From HNR sp040400085 (GTDB taxonomy: Bacteria; Actinomycetota; Actinomycetes; Actinomycetales; Microbacteriaceae), in contig JBBAQX010000017.1 of NCBI GenBank assembly GCA_040400085.1, positions 1 through 64,000 of the forward strand: DNA of 64,000 bases, read 5' to 3'. Below, piece by piece: positions 1 to 8,402 of the stretch (its first letter is position 1; every line of letters begins with the position of its first letter). The notes under the pieces were generated by a model. That model was not told the origin of the DNA and searched no databases. It saw only the letters and a program-made list of their open reading frames with translations. The position numbers and the translations under genes are program-made.

Positions 1-283
1 AAATGTCACCGATGTCCTGACACAGAACTGTCACCGATGTCCTGAGACATGACAAACCTTTCTATATGCTTTCTCTCGCCCCGATGATATAATTGCATTT
101 GTTATGGTCAAAAGGACAGATTTTTGAGCCTTTTTATCTTTCGGCAAGGGGTTGCAAGTTCTCAAGAGTATTTTCAATATCATTCTTGGTCTTGCTAAAT
201 ATATCCAAGTTAAAATTTTGGATTCATAAGTGTTTCAGCGCTTGATGTGTTGGGGCGTCTATAGATAAAGATGAGAGATATTC
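1..283. other. Upstream region with IS-like repeats, no gene seen
   Basis: No convincing reading frame begins or ends here. The first 58 bases hold a directly repeated motif described separately. The rest is AT-richer than the genes around it and should contain the promoter of the surface-protein gene. A GAGAGA stretch at 273-278, five bases before the TTG at 284, is the likely ribosome binding site. Confidence 0.5.
4..54. repeat. 17-bp direct repeat with hairpin, possible insertion-sequence end
   Basis: TGTCACCGATGTCCTGA occurs at 4-20 and again at 29-45. The second copy continues into an inverted repeat, ATGTC-CTGA-GACAT at 37-50, and ends TGACA, which is the inverse of its own TGTCA start. 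From memory, motifs of this kind are found at the ends of IS481/IS3-type elements in actinobacteria, but no transposase is inside the window, so the element, if present, lies to the left. A duplicated regulator binding site is the alternative. Confidence 0.35.
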
Positions 284-2692
284 TTGTTAAATTCGAGGGA
301 AAAAACTGCTAATAGCACGCTGGGGAATTCTGTGCCGGGCTGGTCGCGTCGACTGCGAACTAAGCGCCCGGCCGGGGTATCGAAGCGCGCGAGTTTTGTA
401 GCATCCGCTATCGTTGCTGCCCTGTTGGCGGCGCCAGTCATTGGCGGGTCTCCGGCACAGGCGGCACCGAACATTGATGCTTCCGGCATCAAGGCCCAAA
501 TTGAGGCTGCGACCTCGGACATTACGATCAACCTTGATCCGGGTGTTTACGAATTCAACGTTGCTGGAGGCGCCGCCGCCCAGATTAACAACACGCTTGC
601 GATCAAGGTGACTCTGGTCGGTGCCGTCGACGCTGCTGGCAACCCCGCAACCCAGTTTGTCATGGGTTCTGCTGTGACCGGCGCTCCGCGTTTTGTGCGT
701 GCGGATAAGGGCACCATCGACATTAGTAATGTTCAGGTCACTGGAAACGCTGGGCAAAGCGGAGGAATCTCCGCCCGTAACGTAGTAGCTGCGAACAGCA
801 TCTTCGAGAATAACTATACGAACGACGGCGTCAGCGGTGGTGGGGCCATTCGTGTTACCGGCGGAACACTCGACGTTGAAAAATCGAAGTTTTTCAAGAA
901 CAGCGTCGGCGCGACGAGCGATGGCGGAGCGATTAGCTCAGAGTACAGCGGCAACGTCCGCATCAATAACTCGATATTTGACGGAAATAAGCGATCCGGA
1001 AATACTAACCAATACGGTGGCGCCATTAGCGTTAAGCAACCCGGTGTTGCTGATACAACGGTTTCAATAACCAACAGTATTTTTACCAACAACGAACTTA
1101 CCGCAGCGGGCAACCTGAGCACCGGTGGCGCGATTCGCATTTACGGGACGGCCCAGCTGAAATCGGTTCTGATCGATAACTCGCTGTTCAAGGGCAACGC
1201 GACCAAGACAGCGTTCACGAATAACGGTGGAGCCGTCGCCTTCATGACGACGAATAACTCGACCATCAGTAATTCGACGTTCATCGACAATGCCGCCACA
1301 AAGTACGGCGGGGCCGTCTACTACGAGAACTCCGTTACCAACAACAAGATCGTAAACAGCACCTTTGTGGGAAACACCGCGACTGCCGGTGGAACTGGCG
1401 TGACAGCATACGCATCGGGAGTTACCCTTGATTCGGTAACGTTGCTCTCTAACACTGTTACTACCCAAGGAAACGGTTCGGTGGTAACGCTGAAGGACTC
1501 GATCGTTGCCGGAACCGCCACGTACTCCAGCGCGACTATCTCCTACACCGGAACGAATCTCGCCCGCACGACCTCCGCTGAGCCTGCCATCGCAGCATCG
1601 GATGTCTTTGAGGCCTACACGTCCTCGACCCTCGCTAAGGTCTCAGATAGCAACTACGTTGCCCCAATCATTGTGGACGGACCCGCCTCTCAAAAGGTAG
1701 CCGGCGTACGCGTATTGAACGCTGGTCAAAACGGCATAGCTCGTAAGGCACCGCTGAGCGATATCGGCGCTTATGAAGCTCCGGAGTACTTCACCGTGTC
1801 ATTCAACTCAAACGGGGGAACTGCTGTTTCGGACCAGACGGTTGAAAGTGGAGACCTCGCGGCTCTTCCCGCAGAGCCAACGCTTAGCGACTACACCTTT
1901 GGCGGTTGGTTCACCGATAACGACACGTTCGTCGACGGATGGGACTTTGCTAACACAAACGTTGTGAGCAATGTCACGCTGTACGCAAAATGGACACCAG
2001 TGCCGGTAGTGAAGAAGTACAAGGTTACCTACGACCTCAACACCGGAACGGGGACGGCTCCGGTTGATAACAACGAATACACCGACGGCGATACGGTTGC
2101 GGTGCAGCCGGCCCCCGCAGATGCTACGAGGTCTGGCTTCTCGTTTGCCGGGTGGAACACCGCGGCTGACGGTTCTGGAACAGCTTACGTCCCCGGATCC
2201 TCTACCTTCGCGATCACCGCGGACACAGTGCTTTACGCACAATGGTCGATTATCCCCGTCGTTGATCAATACACGGTGACCTACGAGGCAAACACGGGGT
2301 CGGGGGCGCTGCCGGTAGAAGCTATTCACAATGACGGCGATAGCGTGACGGTTCAGGCGCCCGGAGCCGATCTTGTCAAGGCCGGTTTCATCTTTGCCGG
2401 ATGGAACACCAAGGCCGATGGATCAGGTACCTCCTATCAGGCCAACGCGAAATTCGAAATCCATGCAGACACTATTCTCTTTGCACAGTGGACAGCAGTA
2501 GCTCCCGTGGACCCGGATCCCAAGAAAAAGGATACGCCACTCACGACTCCGACCGAGACTGAGGCCGCCAAGGCTGCAGCCCTGGCCACAACCGGAACGG
2601 AGACCGTTTGGTACGGGCTCGCCAGTGGCTTGTTACTGGCCTTCGGTGCACTCGCGTTTGCCGTATCCCGTCGTGCACGTAAGACGAGCTAG
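284..2692 (+). CDS. Wall-anchored beta-helix surface protein with InlB/Flg_new repeats
   Basis: An 802-residue secreted surface protein. A basic N-terminus followed by a hydrophobic stretch ending near AQAA (about residue 60) forms a signal peptide. Residues about 65-500 carry recurring GGAI/GGAV motifs followed by F..N turns, typical of chlamydial polymorphic-membrane-protein-type right-handed beta helices. Residues about 500-745 are three Listeria-Bacteroides (InlB B / Flg_new) repeats, each ending with GW-type and LYAxW/LFAQW motifs. A Pro/Lys/Thr linker leads to LATTG (767-771), a hydrophobic span and a basic tail, the actinobacterial LAxTG form of the sortase signal. The TTG start is supported by GAGAGA upstream; GTG at 332 would also keep the signal peptide. 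The likely role is adhesion or cell-surface interaction; the ligand is unknown. No sortase is encoded nearby. Confidence 0.85.
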   Translation: MLNSREKTANSTLGNSVPGWSRRLRTKRPAGVSKRASFVASAIVAALLAAPVIGGSPAQAAPNIDASGIKAQIEAATSDITINLDPGVYEFNVAGGAAAQINNTLAIKVTLVGAVDAAGNPATQFVMGSAVTGAPRFVRADKGTIDISNVQVTGNAGQSGGISARNVVAANSIFENNYTNDGVSGGGAIRVTGGTLDVEKSKFFKNSVGATSDGGAISSEYSGNVRINNSIFDGNKRSGNTNQYGGAISVKQPGVADTTVSITNSIFTNNELTAAGNLSTGGAIRIYGTAQLKSVLIDNSLFKGNATKTAFTNNGGAVAFMTTNNSTISNSTFIDNAATKYGGAVYYENSVTNNKIVNSTFVGNTATAGGTGVTAYASGVTLDSVTLLSNTVTTQGNGSVVTLKDSIVAGTATYSSATISYTGTNLARTTSAEPAIAASDVFEAYTSSTLAKVSDSNYVAPIIVDGPASQKVAGVRVLNAGQNGIARKAPLSDIGAYEAPEYFTVSFNSNGGTAVSDQTVESGDLAALPAEPTLSDYTFGGWFTDNDTFVDGWDFANTNVVSNVTLYAKWTPVPVVKKYKVTYDLNTGTGTAPVDNNEYTDGDTVAVQPAPADATRSGFSFAGWNTAADGSGTAYVPGSSTFAITADTVLYAQWSIIPVVDQYTVTYEANTGSGALPVEAIHNDGDSVTVQAPGADLVKAGFIFAGWNTKADGSGTSYQANAKFEIHADTILFAQWTAVAPVDPDPKKKDTPLTTPTETEAAKAAALATTGTETVWYGLASGLLLAFGALAFAVSRRARKTS

Positions 2693-2756
2693 TCGCGCTG
2701 CGCTAGCACACAGGCGTTAGAACGCACTGCGCTAAAACGCACTGCGCTAAAACGAT

Positions 2757-2809
2757 AAAGACCTCCCCGGCCGAACTGGTAGTTATCCAGAAAGGCAGGG
2801 GAGGTCTTT
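2757..2809 (+). terminator. Hairpin terminator after the surface-protein gene
   Basis: Perfect 12-bp arms, AAAGACCTCCCC at 2757-2768 and its complement at 2798-2809, close a 29-nt loop and end in TTT. A tandem 15-bp repeat (ACGCACTGCGCTAAA, 2722-2751) precedes it. A second small hairpin (8-bp arms, 2845-2863) lies closer to the converging gene at 2932 and may serve that one. Confidence 0.7.
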
Positions 2810-2931
2810 GTCTATCGCACAAGGGATATAAGTCAGGATGCGGCGCTAGAGCCCTGCTCTAGCCGAGTGATTACGGAACACCCCAAGCTATCCACACGTT
2901 CAGCTAAAAATTTTAGAGGAAGGCAGCTCAG

Positions 2932-3807
2932 CTAGACCGCAACACAGCGTGAGGTAAGCTCGCCAATCGCATCTACCGAGACTGTCACAATCGTCCCGTC
3001 ATGAAGATAGAGCGGGGGTTTGCGGGAACGGCCTGCGCCTCCGGGTGAACCCGTAGAAATCAGTGTACCCGGCAACAGGGTGGTTTCCTGCGAGAGGGAC
3101 GATACTAATTGCGCCACCGAACGAATCATGTTCCCGGCGGAAGAATCCTGAACGGTTACGCCATCGACCACAGTCTTGATCCACGTCTTCTGCGGATCGG
3201 GAATCTCGTCCGCAGTCACGACGACAGGTCCGGTCGGCGTGAATCCGTCGAAAGACTTGCAGCGGGACCACTGCGGTTCCTGAAACTGTAGGTTACGGGC
3301 GGTGATGTCGTTGACTACGGTGTATCCGAAGACATAGGTCAGAGCATCCTCAACCGAAACATTCTTGGCTTCCCGCCCGATTATGACACCGAGCTCAGCC
3401 TCATAATCAACCTCTTCGCTGAGGCGGACCGGCAACGGTACGACGCGATTATGCCCGGTAAGTGAATTGGGAAAAAGTGAGAAGAGCACGGGCTCGGAAT
3501 TATTGTCGAGGCTGAGCTCGCTGGCATGCTCTGAGTAGTTGAGCCCGACGGCGAGTACGATCGGCGGGCGCTGGACGGCAGAGCCGAAATGGAGATCCTC
3601 GAGGGCGATGGTGGGAGCCTGCCGGGTGAGAGCATCCTCAATTTCGGCTCGCATCGCCGATACAGCCTCGGGGCCTCGGGAAATAAGGTCCTGCAAATCA
3701 TGGGGCGGATCGGCCAGCAGATCGTCGACAAATGAGGCCCTGCCGTCGACGATGACTGCAAGCCGGGTAGTGGCGGACTCTGTTTCTCCTACATGCGCAA
3801 ATCTCAC
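2932..3807 (-). CDS. Fumarylacetoacetate hydrolase family protein
   Basis: A 291-residue member of the FAH superfamily, Mg-dependent enzymes that cleave or decarboxylate beta-diketo acids in aromatic catabolism, or act as oxaloacetate decarboxylases or acylpyruvases. The family fold is visible in the LNYSEHASE segment, the metal-binding acidic motif DYEAELG, the NDITARNLQ segment, KSFDGFTPTGP, and a GSPGG loop near the C-terminus. The frame is open to a GTG at 3837, but that start lacks a ribosome site and adds ten atypical residues. GTG at 3807 gives the normal beginning (M-RFAHVG) and is chosen. It is transcribed divergently from gdhA, converges with the surface-protein gene, and has no operon partner, so the substrate cannot be inferred. 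Confidence 0.8.
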   Translation of the reverse strand: MRFAHVGETESATTRLAVIVDGRASFVDDLLADPPHDLQDLISRGPEAVSAMRAEIEDALTRQAPTIALEDLHFGSAVQRPPIVLAVGLNYSEHASELSLDNNSEPVLFSLFPNSLTGHNRVVPLPVRLSEEVDYEAELGVIIGREAKNVSVEDALTYVFGYTVVNDITARNLQFQEPQWSRCKSFDGFTPTGPVVVTADEIPDPQKTWIKTVVDGVTVQDSSAGNMIRSVAQLVSSLSQETTLLPGTLISTGSPGGAGRSRKPPLYLHDGTIVTVSVDAIGELTSRCVAV

Positions 3808-3934
3808 ACTCCCTAGAGTATTCGATTTTCTAGTCACACGTTGGCCCCGCGCCCGCCTTTGCGCTCCTAGGGGTTCTAAAACGAACGGTGTTGACTATAT
3901 TTTCTGTCGATTGGGCGCTAATCTCATAGGTGGT

Positions 3935-3977
3935 GCACCCCCGTGCTATGTCAGCACGAAGGATCAGGGGTGCTTTT
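3935..3977 (+). promoter_or_regulatory. Nested hairpin in the gdhA leader, attenuator-like
   Basis: In the 5' leader of gdhA, 7-bp outer arms GCACCCC (3935-3941) and GGGGTGC (3967-3973) enclose an inner hairpin, CGTGCT (3942-3947) with AGCACG (3953-3958). The outer stem is directly followed by TTTT. This is the shape of an intrinsic terminator located 22 nt before the start codon. No gene reads into it from upstream, since the neighbour is divergent, so it may attenuate gdhA transcription. Confidence 0.5.
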
Positions 3978-3998
3978 GTGTTTCACCGTCAAGAAAGC

Positions 3999-5372
3999 AT
4001 GAATATCACAGTGACTGAACTTTCACCGCTCGTTCGACCCATTTTTGAGAGTAACCTGCGCCGCAATCCCGGAGAACCCGAGTTCCACCAGGCCATGCGC
4101 GAGGTCTTTGAATCAGTATCGCTCGCGATCGAGAAAAATCCGCAATACGCGGATAACTCGATCCTTGAGCGAATCTGTGAGCCCGAGCGTCAAATTATCT
4201 TTCGTGTCCCCTGGGTGGACGACGCTGGTCGCACCCAGATCAATCGCGGCTTCAGGGTACAATTCAACTCGGCGCTTGGGCCCTACAAGGGCGGGCTGCG
4301 GTTCCACCCGTCGGTGATGCTCGGCACGATTAAGTTTCTCGGCTTTGAGCAGATCTTCAAGAATTCGCTTACCGGGATGCCGATCGGCGGCGGTAAGGGT
4401 GGCAGCGACTTTGACCCCAAGGGCAAAACAGACGCCGAAGTCATGCGGTTCTGTCAATCGTTCATGACTGAGCTAGCCGGGCATATCGGTGAATACACCG
4501 ATGTCCCCGCCGGAGACATCGGGGTTGGACAACGCGAAATCGGCTACCTCTTTGGCCAGTACAAGCGCATCACCAATAGCTACGAATCCGGAGTCCTTAC
4601 CGGAAAAGGACTTGGCTGGGGCGGTTCGCTCGTACGAACGGAAGCCACCGGCTACGGCACGGTTTTCTTTGTAGAGGAGATGCTCAAGTCAACGGGCCAA
4701 AGTTTCGAGGGTAAGAAAGTCATCGTCTCCGGCTCCGGCAACGTCGCACTCTTCGCGATGGAAAAGGTTGCCCAGCTGGGCGGCACCGTCGTCGCCTGCA
4801 GCGACTCGAACGGGGTCGTCTACGACCGTGACGGTCTCGACGTCGAATTGCTCATGCACATCAAGAACGTTGATCGCGGGCGCCTCGCGGATTACGCCAG
4901 CCAGCGGGGAACCCAGAGCGAATACCGTGCGGGTGCCCGAGTGTGGGACATCGCGAGCGAGACCCAGATCGATGTGGCGCTTCCCTGCGCCACACAAAAC
5001 GAGCTGATGGCGGATGACGCGCGCACGCTGATCCGTTCGGGAGTCATCGCGGTAGGTGAGGGAGCGAATATGCCCTCAACGCCCGATGCCATTCGGGAGT
5101 TCCAGGGCTCAGGAATCCTTTTTGCGCCGGGTAAAGCCGCGAATGCTGGTGGCGTTGCGACATCCGCTCTCGAGATGCAACAGAACGCGTCGCGCGATTC
5201 CTGGACATTCGAGCACACAGAGCAGCGTCTGGCGCACATTATGCGTTCGATTCACGACCGCTGTGCAGAAACCGCTGACGAATTTGGCCGTCCGGGCGAC
5301 TACGTGCTGGGCGCTAACATCACGGGCTTCACCCGCGTAGCGGATGCGATGATCGCGCTGGGAGTTATCTAG
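3999..5372 (+). CDS. gdhA: NADP-specific glutamate dehydrogenase
   Basis: A 457-residue hexameric-type glutamate dehydrogenase converting 2-oxoglutarate and ammonium to glutamate in the cytoplasm. The substrate-binding region PYKGGLRFHPS and the catalytic-lysine loop GGGKGGSDFDPKGK are intact, followed by DVPAGDIGVG, the Rossmann loop GSGNVA and the C-terminal GKAANAGGVATSALEM signature. The length matches the roughly 450-residue bacterial class. The frame is open 23 codons further upstream to 3930, but that portion would overlap the leader hairpin. ATG at 3999, with AAGAAAG just before it and the usual short N-terminal helix, is the better start. It is monocistronic and divergent from the FAH-like gene. 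A weak inverted repeat (CGCGAT at 5382-5387 with ATCGCG at 5403-5408) follows the stop. Confidence 0.95.
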   Translation: MNITVTELSPLVRPIFESNLRRNPGEPEFHQAMREVFESVSLAIEKNPQYADNSILERICEPERQIIFRVPWVDDAGRTQINRGFRVQFNSALGPYKGGLRFHPSVMLGTIKFLGFEQIFKNSLTGMPIGGGKGGSDFDPKGKTDAEVMRFCQSFMTELAGHIGEYTDVPAGDIGVGQREIGYLFGQYKRITNSYESGVLTGKGLGWGGSLVRTEATGYGTVFFVEEMLKSTGQSFEGKKVIVSGSGNVALFAMEKVAQLGGTVVACSDSNGVVYDRDGLDVELLMHIKNVDRGRLADYASQRGTQSEYRAGARVWDIASETQIDVALPCATQNELMADDARTLIRSGVIAVGEGANMPSTPDAIREFQGSGILFAPGKAANAGGVATSALEMQQNASRDSWTFEHTEQRLAHIMRSIHDRCAETADEFGRPGDYVLGANITGFTRVADAMIALGVI

Positions 5373-5453
5373 CTAGCATGCCGCGATTACGCTCATAGCC
5401 GTATCGCGTGTTTGGGATCGATCTGGGCGAACGAGTGAGGCATGATTATAGGT

Positions 5454-5828
5454 ATGACTGATACATCACGCGAGAAACCAGAAATCGAATTCCCCGAGGG
5501 CGAAGCCCCCGCAAGCCTCGAAATCACCGACATCTTCGTCGGCGATGGAGCTGAGGCCTCAGCCGGATCGACCGTAGACGTGCACTACCTTGGCGTTGAG
5601 TTTGAGTCGGGAGAGGAATTTGATTCCTCGTGGAGCCGCGGAGAGTCCATCAACTTTCCGCTCCGCAGCCTCATTGCCGGATGGCAAGAAGGTATCCCCG
5701 GTATGAAGGTTGGCGGACGCCGCAAGCTGGTTGTTCCGCCGGCGCAGGCCTACGGCAAGGCCGGTTCGGGCCACCCACTCGGTGGTAAGACCCTGATCTT
5801 CGTGATCGACCTGTTGGGCGTGAGCTAA
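5454..5828 (+). CDS. FKBP-type peptidyl-prolyl cis-trans isomerase
   Basis: A 124-residue single-domain FKBP. It has no signal peptide, so it should act in the cytoplasm as a proline-folding catalyst. The core motifs VDVHYLGV, FDSSWSRGE, FPLRSLIAGWQEGIPGMKVGGRRKL, the Ala-Tyr-Gly loop and the C-terminal LIFVIDLLGV strand are all present. ATG at 5454 gives the start usual in actinobacterial homologues (MTD followed by KPEIEFPEGEAP); the in-frame ATG at 5442 adds four residues and has a GAGG just before it, so it cannot be excluded. A strong terminator follows, so the gene ends its own transcript. Confidence 0.93.
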   Translation: MTDTSREKPEIEFPEGEAPASLEITDIFVGDGAEASAGSTVDVHYLGVEFESGEEFDSSWSRGESINFPLRSLIAGWQEGIPGMKVGGRRKLVVPPAQAYGKAGSGHPLGGKTLIFVIDLLGVS

Positions 5829-5850
5829 GCCTCGGCTGAATTTTCCGAAG

Positions 5851-5893
5851 AAGCACAAACCCGTCCCCGGTTTCCGGGGGCGGGTTTGTGCTT
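5851..5893 (+). terminator. Strong intrinsic terminator after the FKBP gene
   Basis: Thirteen-base arms AAGCACAAACCCG (5851-5863) and CGGGTTTGTGCTT (5881-5893) are extended inward by CCCC/GGGG pairing. It separates the FKBP gene from the downstream LLM oxidoreductase gene. Confidence 0.8.
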
Positions 5894-5967
5894 GTATATA
5901 TTGGTTGTTAGCGAATGCCTGCCCACTCGCAGGAATAGGTGCGCCCATCCTTACGTTGGGCAACAGT

Positions 5968-7005
5968 GTGAAACTATCTGTACTCGACCTTGTCCCCGTC
6001 CGAACAGGCCAGACTACGAGTCAGGCGATTACCGCCATGATCTCGCTGGCGCAGAAGGCCGATTCCCTCGGATTTGAACGATTTTGGCTCGCGGAGCATC
6101 ACAATATGGCGGCCGTGGCCTCGACGAATCCTCCCGTTCTTATCGCCATGACCGCGGCCAAAACGTCTCGCATAAGGGTTGGTTCTGGTGGGGTGATGCT
6201 CCCCAACCATTCATCGCTCATCATAGGAGAGCAATTCGCGCTGCTCGAGGCGGCCTCCCCGGGACGAATCGATCTCGGCATCGGTCGGGCACCCGGGAGC
6301 GACCCCGTTGTTACCGCGTTTTTGGGGCAATCGGGGGCAGCCTCATCCGTTGATCGATTCCCGAAGCAGATAGCGGAAACCATCTCGATCATGAGCCCGG
6401 GAGGGGCGAGCGTTCGCCTCTCCCAGGGACCGGACTACGAACTCAGGGCGACTCCGTCAGCGACGGGAGTTGCTGCGGTGTGGCTGCTCGGATCGTCCGA
6501 CTATTCTGCCAAGCTGGCGGGTGAGCTTGGGCTGCCATATGCTTTCGCGAATCACTTCGCCGGCGCCGGGCTTGAGCGGGCACTTGACCTGTACCGCTCC
6601 AGTTTCCAGCCCTCAGGGTACACGGAGGCCCCTCAATCTTTCCTCATCGTGAACGCCTCGGTCGCCGAATCGAGGGAGGATGCTCGGCAATCTGCCCTTC
6701 CTCAACTGCGGCAATTCGCGCGCCTGCGTCTGGGGCGCAAGCTTGGTCCGGTGCCGACCGCGGACTCCATCGTCGAGGCGGATCTACCCGAAGACGAGCG
6801 CGCGTTGATCGGCAAGCTGCTGGAATCGTGGATTGTCGATGAACCCGAAGTCGCATGGCAGCGGATGCGGGCACAGGCGGAACGGCACGGGCTCGACGAG
6901 ATTATGCTGTCGCCAAGTTCAGGGGCTGTATCGGGGGACCCGCTCGATACCGCCCCTTCCCGCGAACGAACGCTTGAGTTGATTGCGGCAGAGGCCTCCC
7001 GCTAA
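5968..7005 (+). CDS. LLM-class flavin-dependent oxidoreductase (luciferase-like, YhbW/MsnO8 type)
   Basis: A 345-residue TIM-barrel flavin oxidoreductase of the bacterial luciferase family. It begins with the LSVLDLVPVRTGQT strand typical of the MsnO8/YhbW branch and continues with the WLAEHHNM segment, the VGSGGVMLPNHSSL strand and GRIDLGIGRAPGSDP. These enzymes use reduced FMN or F420 to oxidise small substrates; the substrate here is not predictable. The frame is open to 5905, but those 21 residues are not conserved-looking. GTG at 5968 is chosen on homology, and its ribosome site is weak. Its stop codon abuts the stop of the oppositely transcribed phosphatase gene with no gap. Confidence 0.85.
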   Translation: MKLSVLDLVPVRTGQTTSQAITAMISLAQKADSLGFERFWLAEHHNMAAVASTNPPVLIAMTAAKTSRIRVGSGGVMLPNHSSLIIGEQFALLEAASPGRIDLGIGRAPGSDPVVTAFLGQSGAASSVDRFPKQIAETISIMSPGGASVRLSQGPDYELRATPSATGVAAVWLLGSSDYSAKLAGELGLPYAFANHFAGAGLERALDLYRSSFQPSGYTEAPQSFLIVNASVAESREDARQSALPQLRQFARLRLGRKLGPVPTADSIVEADLPEDERALIGKLLESWIVDEPEVAWQRMRAQAERHGLDEIMLSPSSGAVSGDPLDTAPSRERTLELIAAEASR

Positions 7006-7893
7006 CTACGAAGCGCCGCCGACGAGTTCCCTCAGCTCGTCGGCGATGCGCGGGGCCGCAGCGACTACAAGCTCTTCACCTGGTCTGCCTGCCGATGAAC
7101 TGCCCGCCGAAGAGATGCTTTCCGATGAACCCGCTAGCGGGCCGAGGACATCAGCTCCTGCTTCCTCAGCGATGAGGATTCCAGCCGCATAGTCCCAGGG
7201 CTGCAGTCCTGACTCGTAGAATCCGTCCAACCTACCCGCAGCTACGTTGCACAGGTCGAGCGCTGCTGAGCCGATGCGTCGGATGTCTCGAACGAGAGGG
7301 AGCAGCCTGGCCATGATCTGTGCCTGATCCCTGCGCTTCTCTGCACGGTAGCCGAATCCCGTTCCGACGAGTGACACAGCCAAGGAGTCGGGGATGGTGG
7401 TGGAGAGCCGTGTGCCGAGGTCGTCGTTTCGGATCGCGTCGATTGAAAGTTCCGCATCCACTATCGAGCAGAACGCGCCTTCGCCCCGGATCCCGGTGAA
7501 GCATTCGCCGGTGATCGGGTTGAAGACGCATCCGGCCACCGCAACCCGTCCGTCGGGTCCGGTGCCGGGGATGGTCGCCGCGACGCTCACGGCGAAGGCT
7601 GGAATCCCGTAGAGGTAGTTCACCGTCCCGTCGATCGGGTCAACGATCCAGGTGATCTCGCCCGTCCCCTGGATGCTTGTTCCCTCCTCGCCCAGAATCG
7701 AATCATCGGGGCGAAGCTCTGCAAGGCGACTGTGTACCAGAGTTTCAGCTGCCCTATCGGCCTCCGTCACGATGTCAACAGCAGATGATTTGCTCGCGGC
7801 AATTGTGACACCGGTGCCGCGCATCCGCACTATCAATCGACCAGCCTCAATCGCTATTGCGCGGGCGGTATTCGCTAGTTCCCTGTTGCTCAT
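7006..7893 (-). CDS. Inositol monophosphatase family protein
   Basis: A 295-residue Mg-dependent sugar phosphatase of the IMPase/SuhB family. The metal-binding motifs are intact: GEEGT, the WIVDPIDGTVNY block, and QPWDYAAG near the C-terminus. Possible substrates are inositol-1-phosphate, fructose bisphosphate or another phosphomonoester. A Gly/Ser-rich insert near residues 250-270 (GSSESISSAGSSSAG) is atypical. The start codon overlaps the stop of the upstream DUF1304 gene (ATGA), so the two are translationally coupled. A second IMPase paralogue, more like HisN, lies at 32240-33052. Confidence 0.88.
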   Translation of the reverse strand: MSNRELANTARAIAIEAGRLIVRMRGTGVTIAASKSSAVDIVTEADRAAETLVHSRLAELRPDDSILGEEGTSIQGTGEITWIVDPIDGTVNYLYGIPAFAVSVAATIPGTGPDGRVAVAGCVFNPITGECFTGIRGEGAFCSIVDAELSIDAIRNDDLGTRLSTTIPDSLAVSLVGTGFGYRAEKRRDQAQIMARLLPLVRDIRRIGSAALDLCNVAAGRLDGFYESGLQPWDYAAGILIAEEAGADVLGPLAGSSESISSAGSSSAGRPGEELVVAAAPRIADELRELVGGAS

Positions 7894-8291
7894 GCCAGGC
7901 CTACCTCGCTCAGGCTGAGCAGGAGGAGAATCACTGCGATCAGTGGGAGCAGGCCCTGAAAAACGGCTGCGCGAATGAACCCCCTGCCCGTGGTGATCAA
8001 GATGACGGATGCCGCGAGCATACTTCCCAGCGAAAAGAGGGCGATACCGAACCCGGCTCCCGTCACCCCGGTACCGTAGAGGATCGTGCCGAGCAGTGCT
8101 CCGATCGCCAGAAAGAGGTTGTAAAAACCTTGGTTATACGCGAGTTTTGCGGTTGCCTTCGCCTCGTCCTGGCTGGTGAGGCCGAAGCGTTTCCAGACGC
8201 TTGGGCGAAGCCAGGCCACGCTCTCCATATAAAAGATCACGACGTGGATTACTGCTGCAAGGGTCGCAGCGACTGAAACGAGAACGGTCAT
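7890..8291 (-). CDS. DUF1304 family small membrane protein
   Basis: A 133-residue integral membrane protein with four hydrophobic spans and the YNQGFYNLFLA motif of the DUF1304 family, whose function is unknown. It is first in a two-gene operon with the inositol-phosphatase-like gene, with an ATGA overlap. The start at 8291 lies six bases after a TAAACT hexamer, consistent with a leaderless transcript. Functional assignment beyond the family is not possible. Confidence 0.85.
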   Translation of the reverse strand: MTVLVSVAATLAAVIHVVIFYMESVAWLRPSVWKRFGLTSQDEAKATAKLAYNQGFYNLFLAIGALLGTILYGTGVTGAGFGIALFSLGSMLAASVILITTGRGFIRAAVFQGLLPLIAVILLLLSLSEVGLA

Positions 8292-8297
8292 GACCCG

Positions 8298-8303
8298 AGT
8301 TTA
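8298..8303 (-). promoter_or_regulatory. -10 hexamer TAAACT for a leaderless DUF1304 transcript
   Basis: TAAACT on the minus strand with six bases to the ATG at 8291, so transcription would begin at or near the start codon. No purine-rich ribosome site precedes the gene, which agrees with leaderless initiation. Confidence 0.45.
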
Positions 8304-8402
8304 TGCTGTTGAACGCTGTTGGTACCACAGTATGATCTCACACGTTCAGGTTGATACTTTGTGTCGATGTGCGGATGCCGTGGCTCCGATTGACTTGTAA
8401 GC

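Noticed and set aside
3890..3920. Promoter TTGACT / TAATCT for gdhA
   Set aside because: The spacing between the candidate elements is about 22 bases, too long for a normal promoter, so it was not listed as a feature.
3539..4018. Plus-strand open frame across the FAH-like gene start and the gdhA leader
   Set aside because: It overlaps the FAH-like gene antisense and the gdhA leader; the residue composition looks like a shadow frame and no family is recognised.
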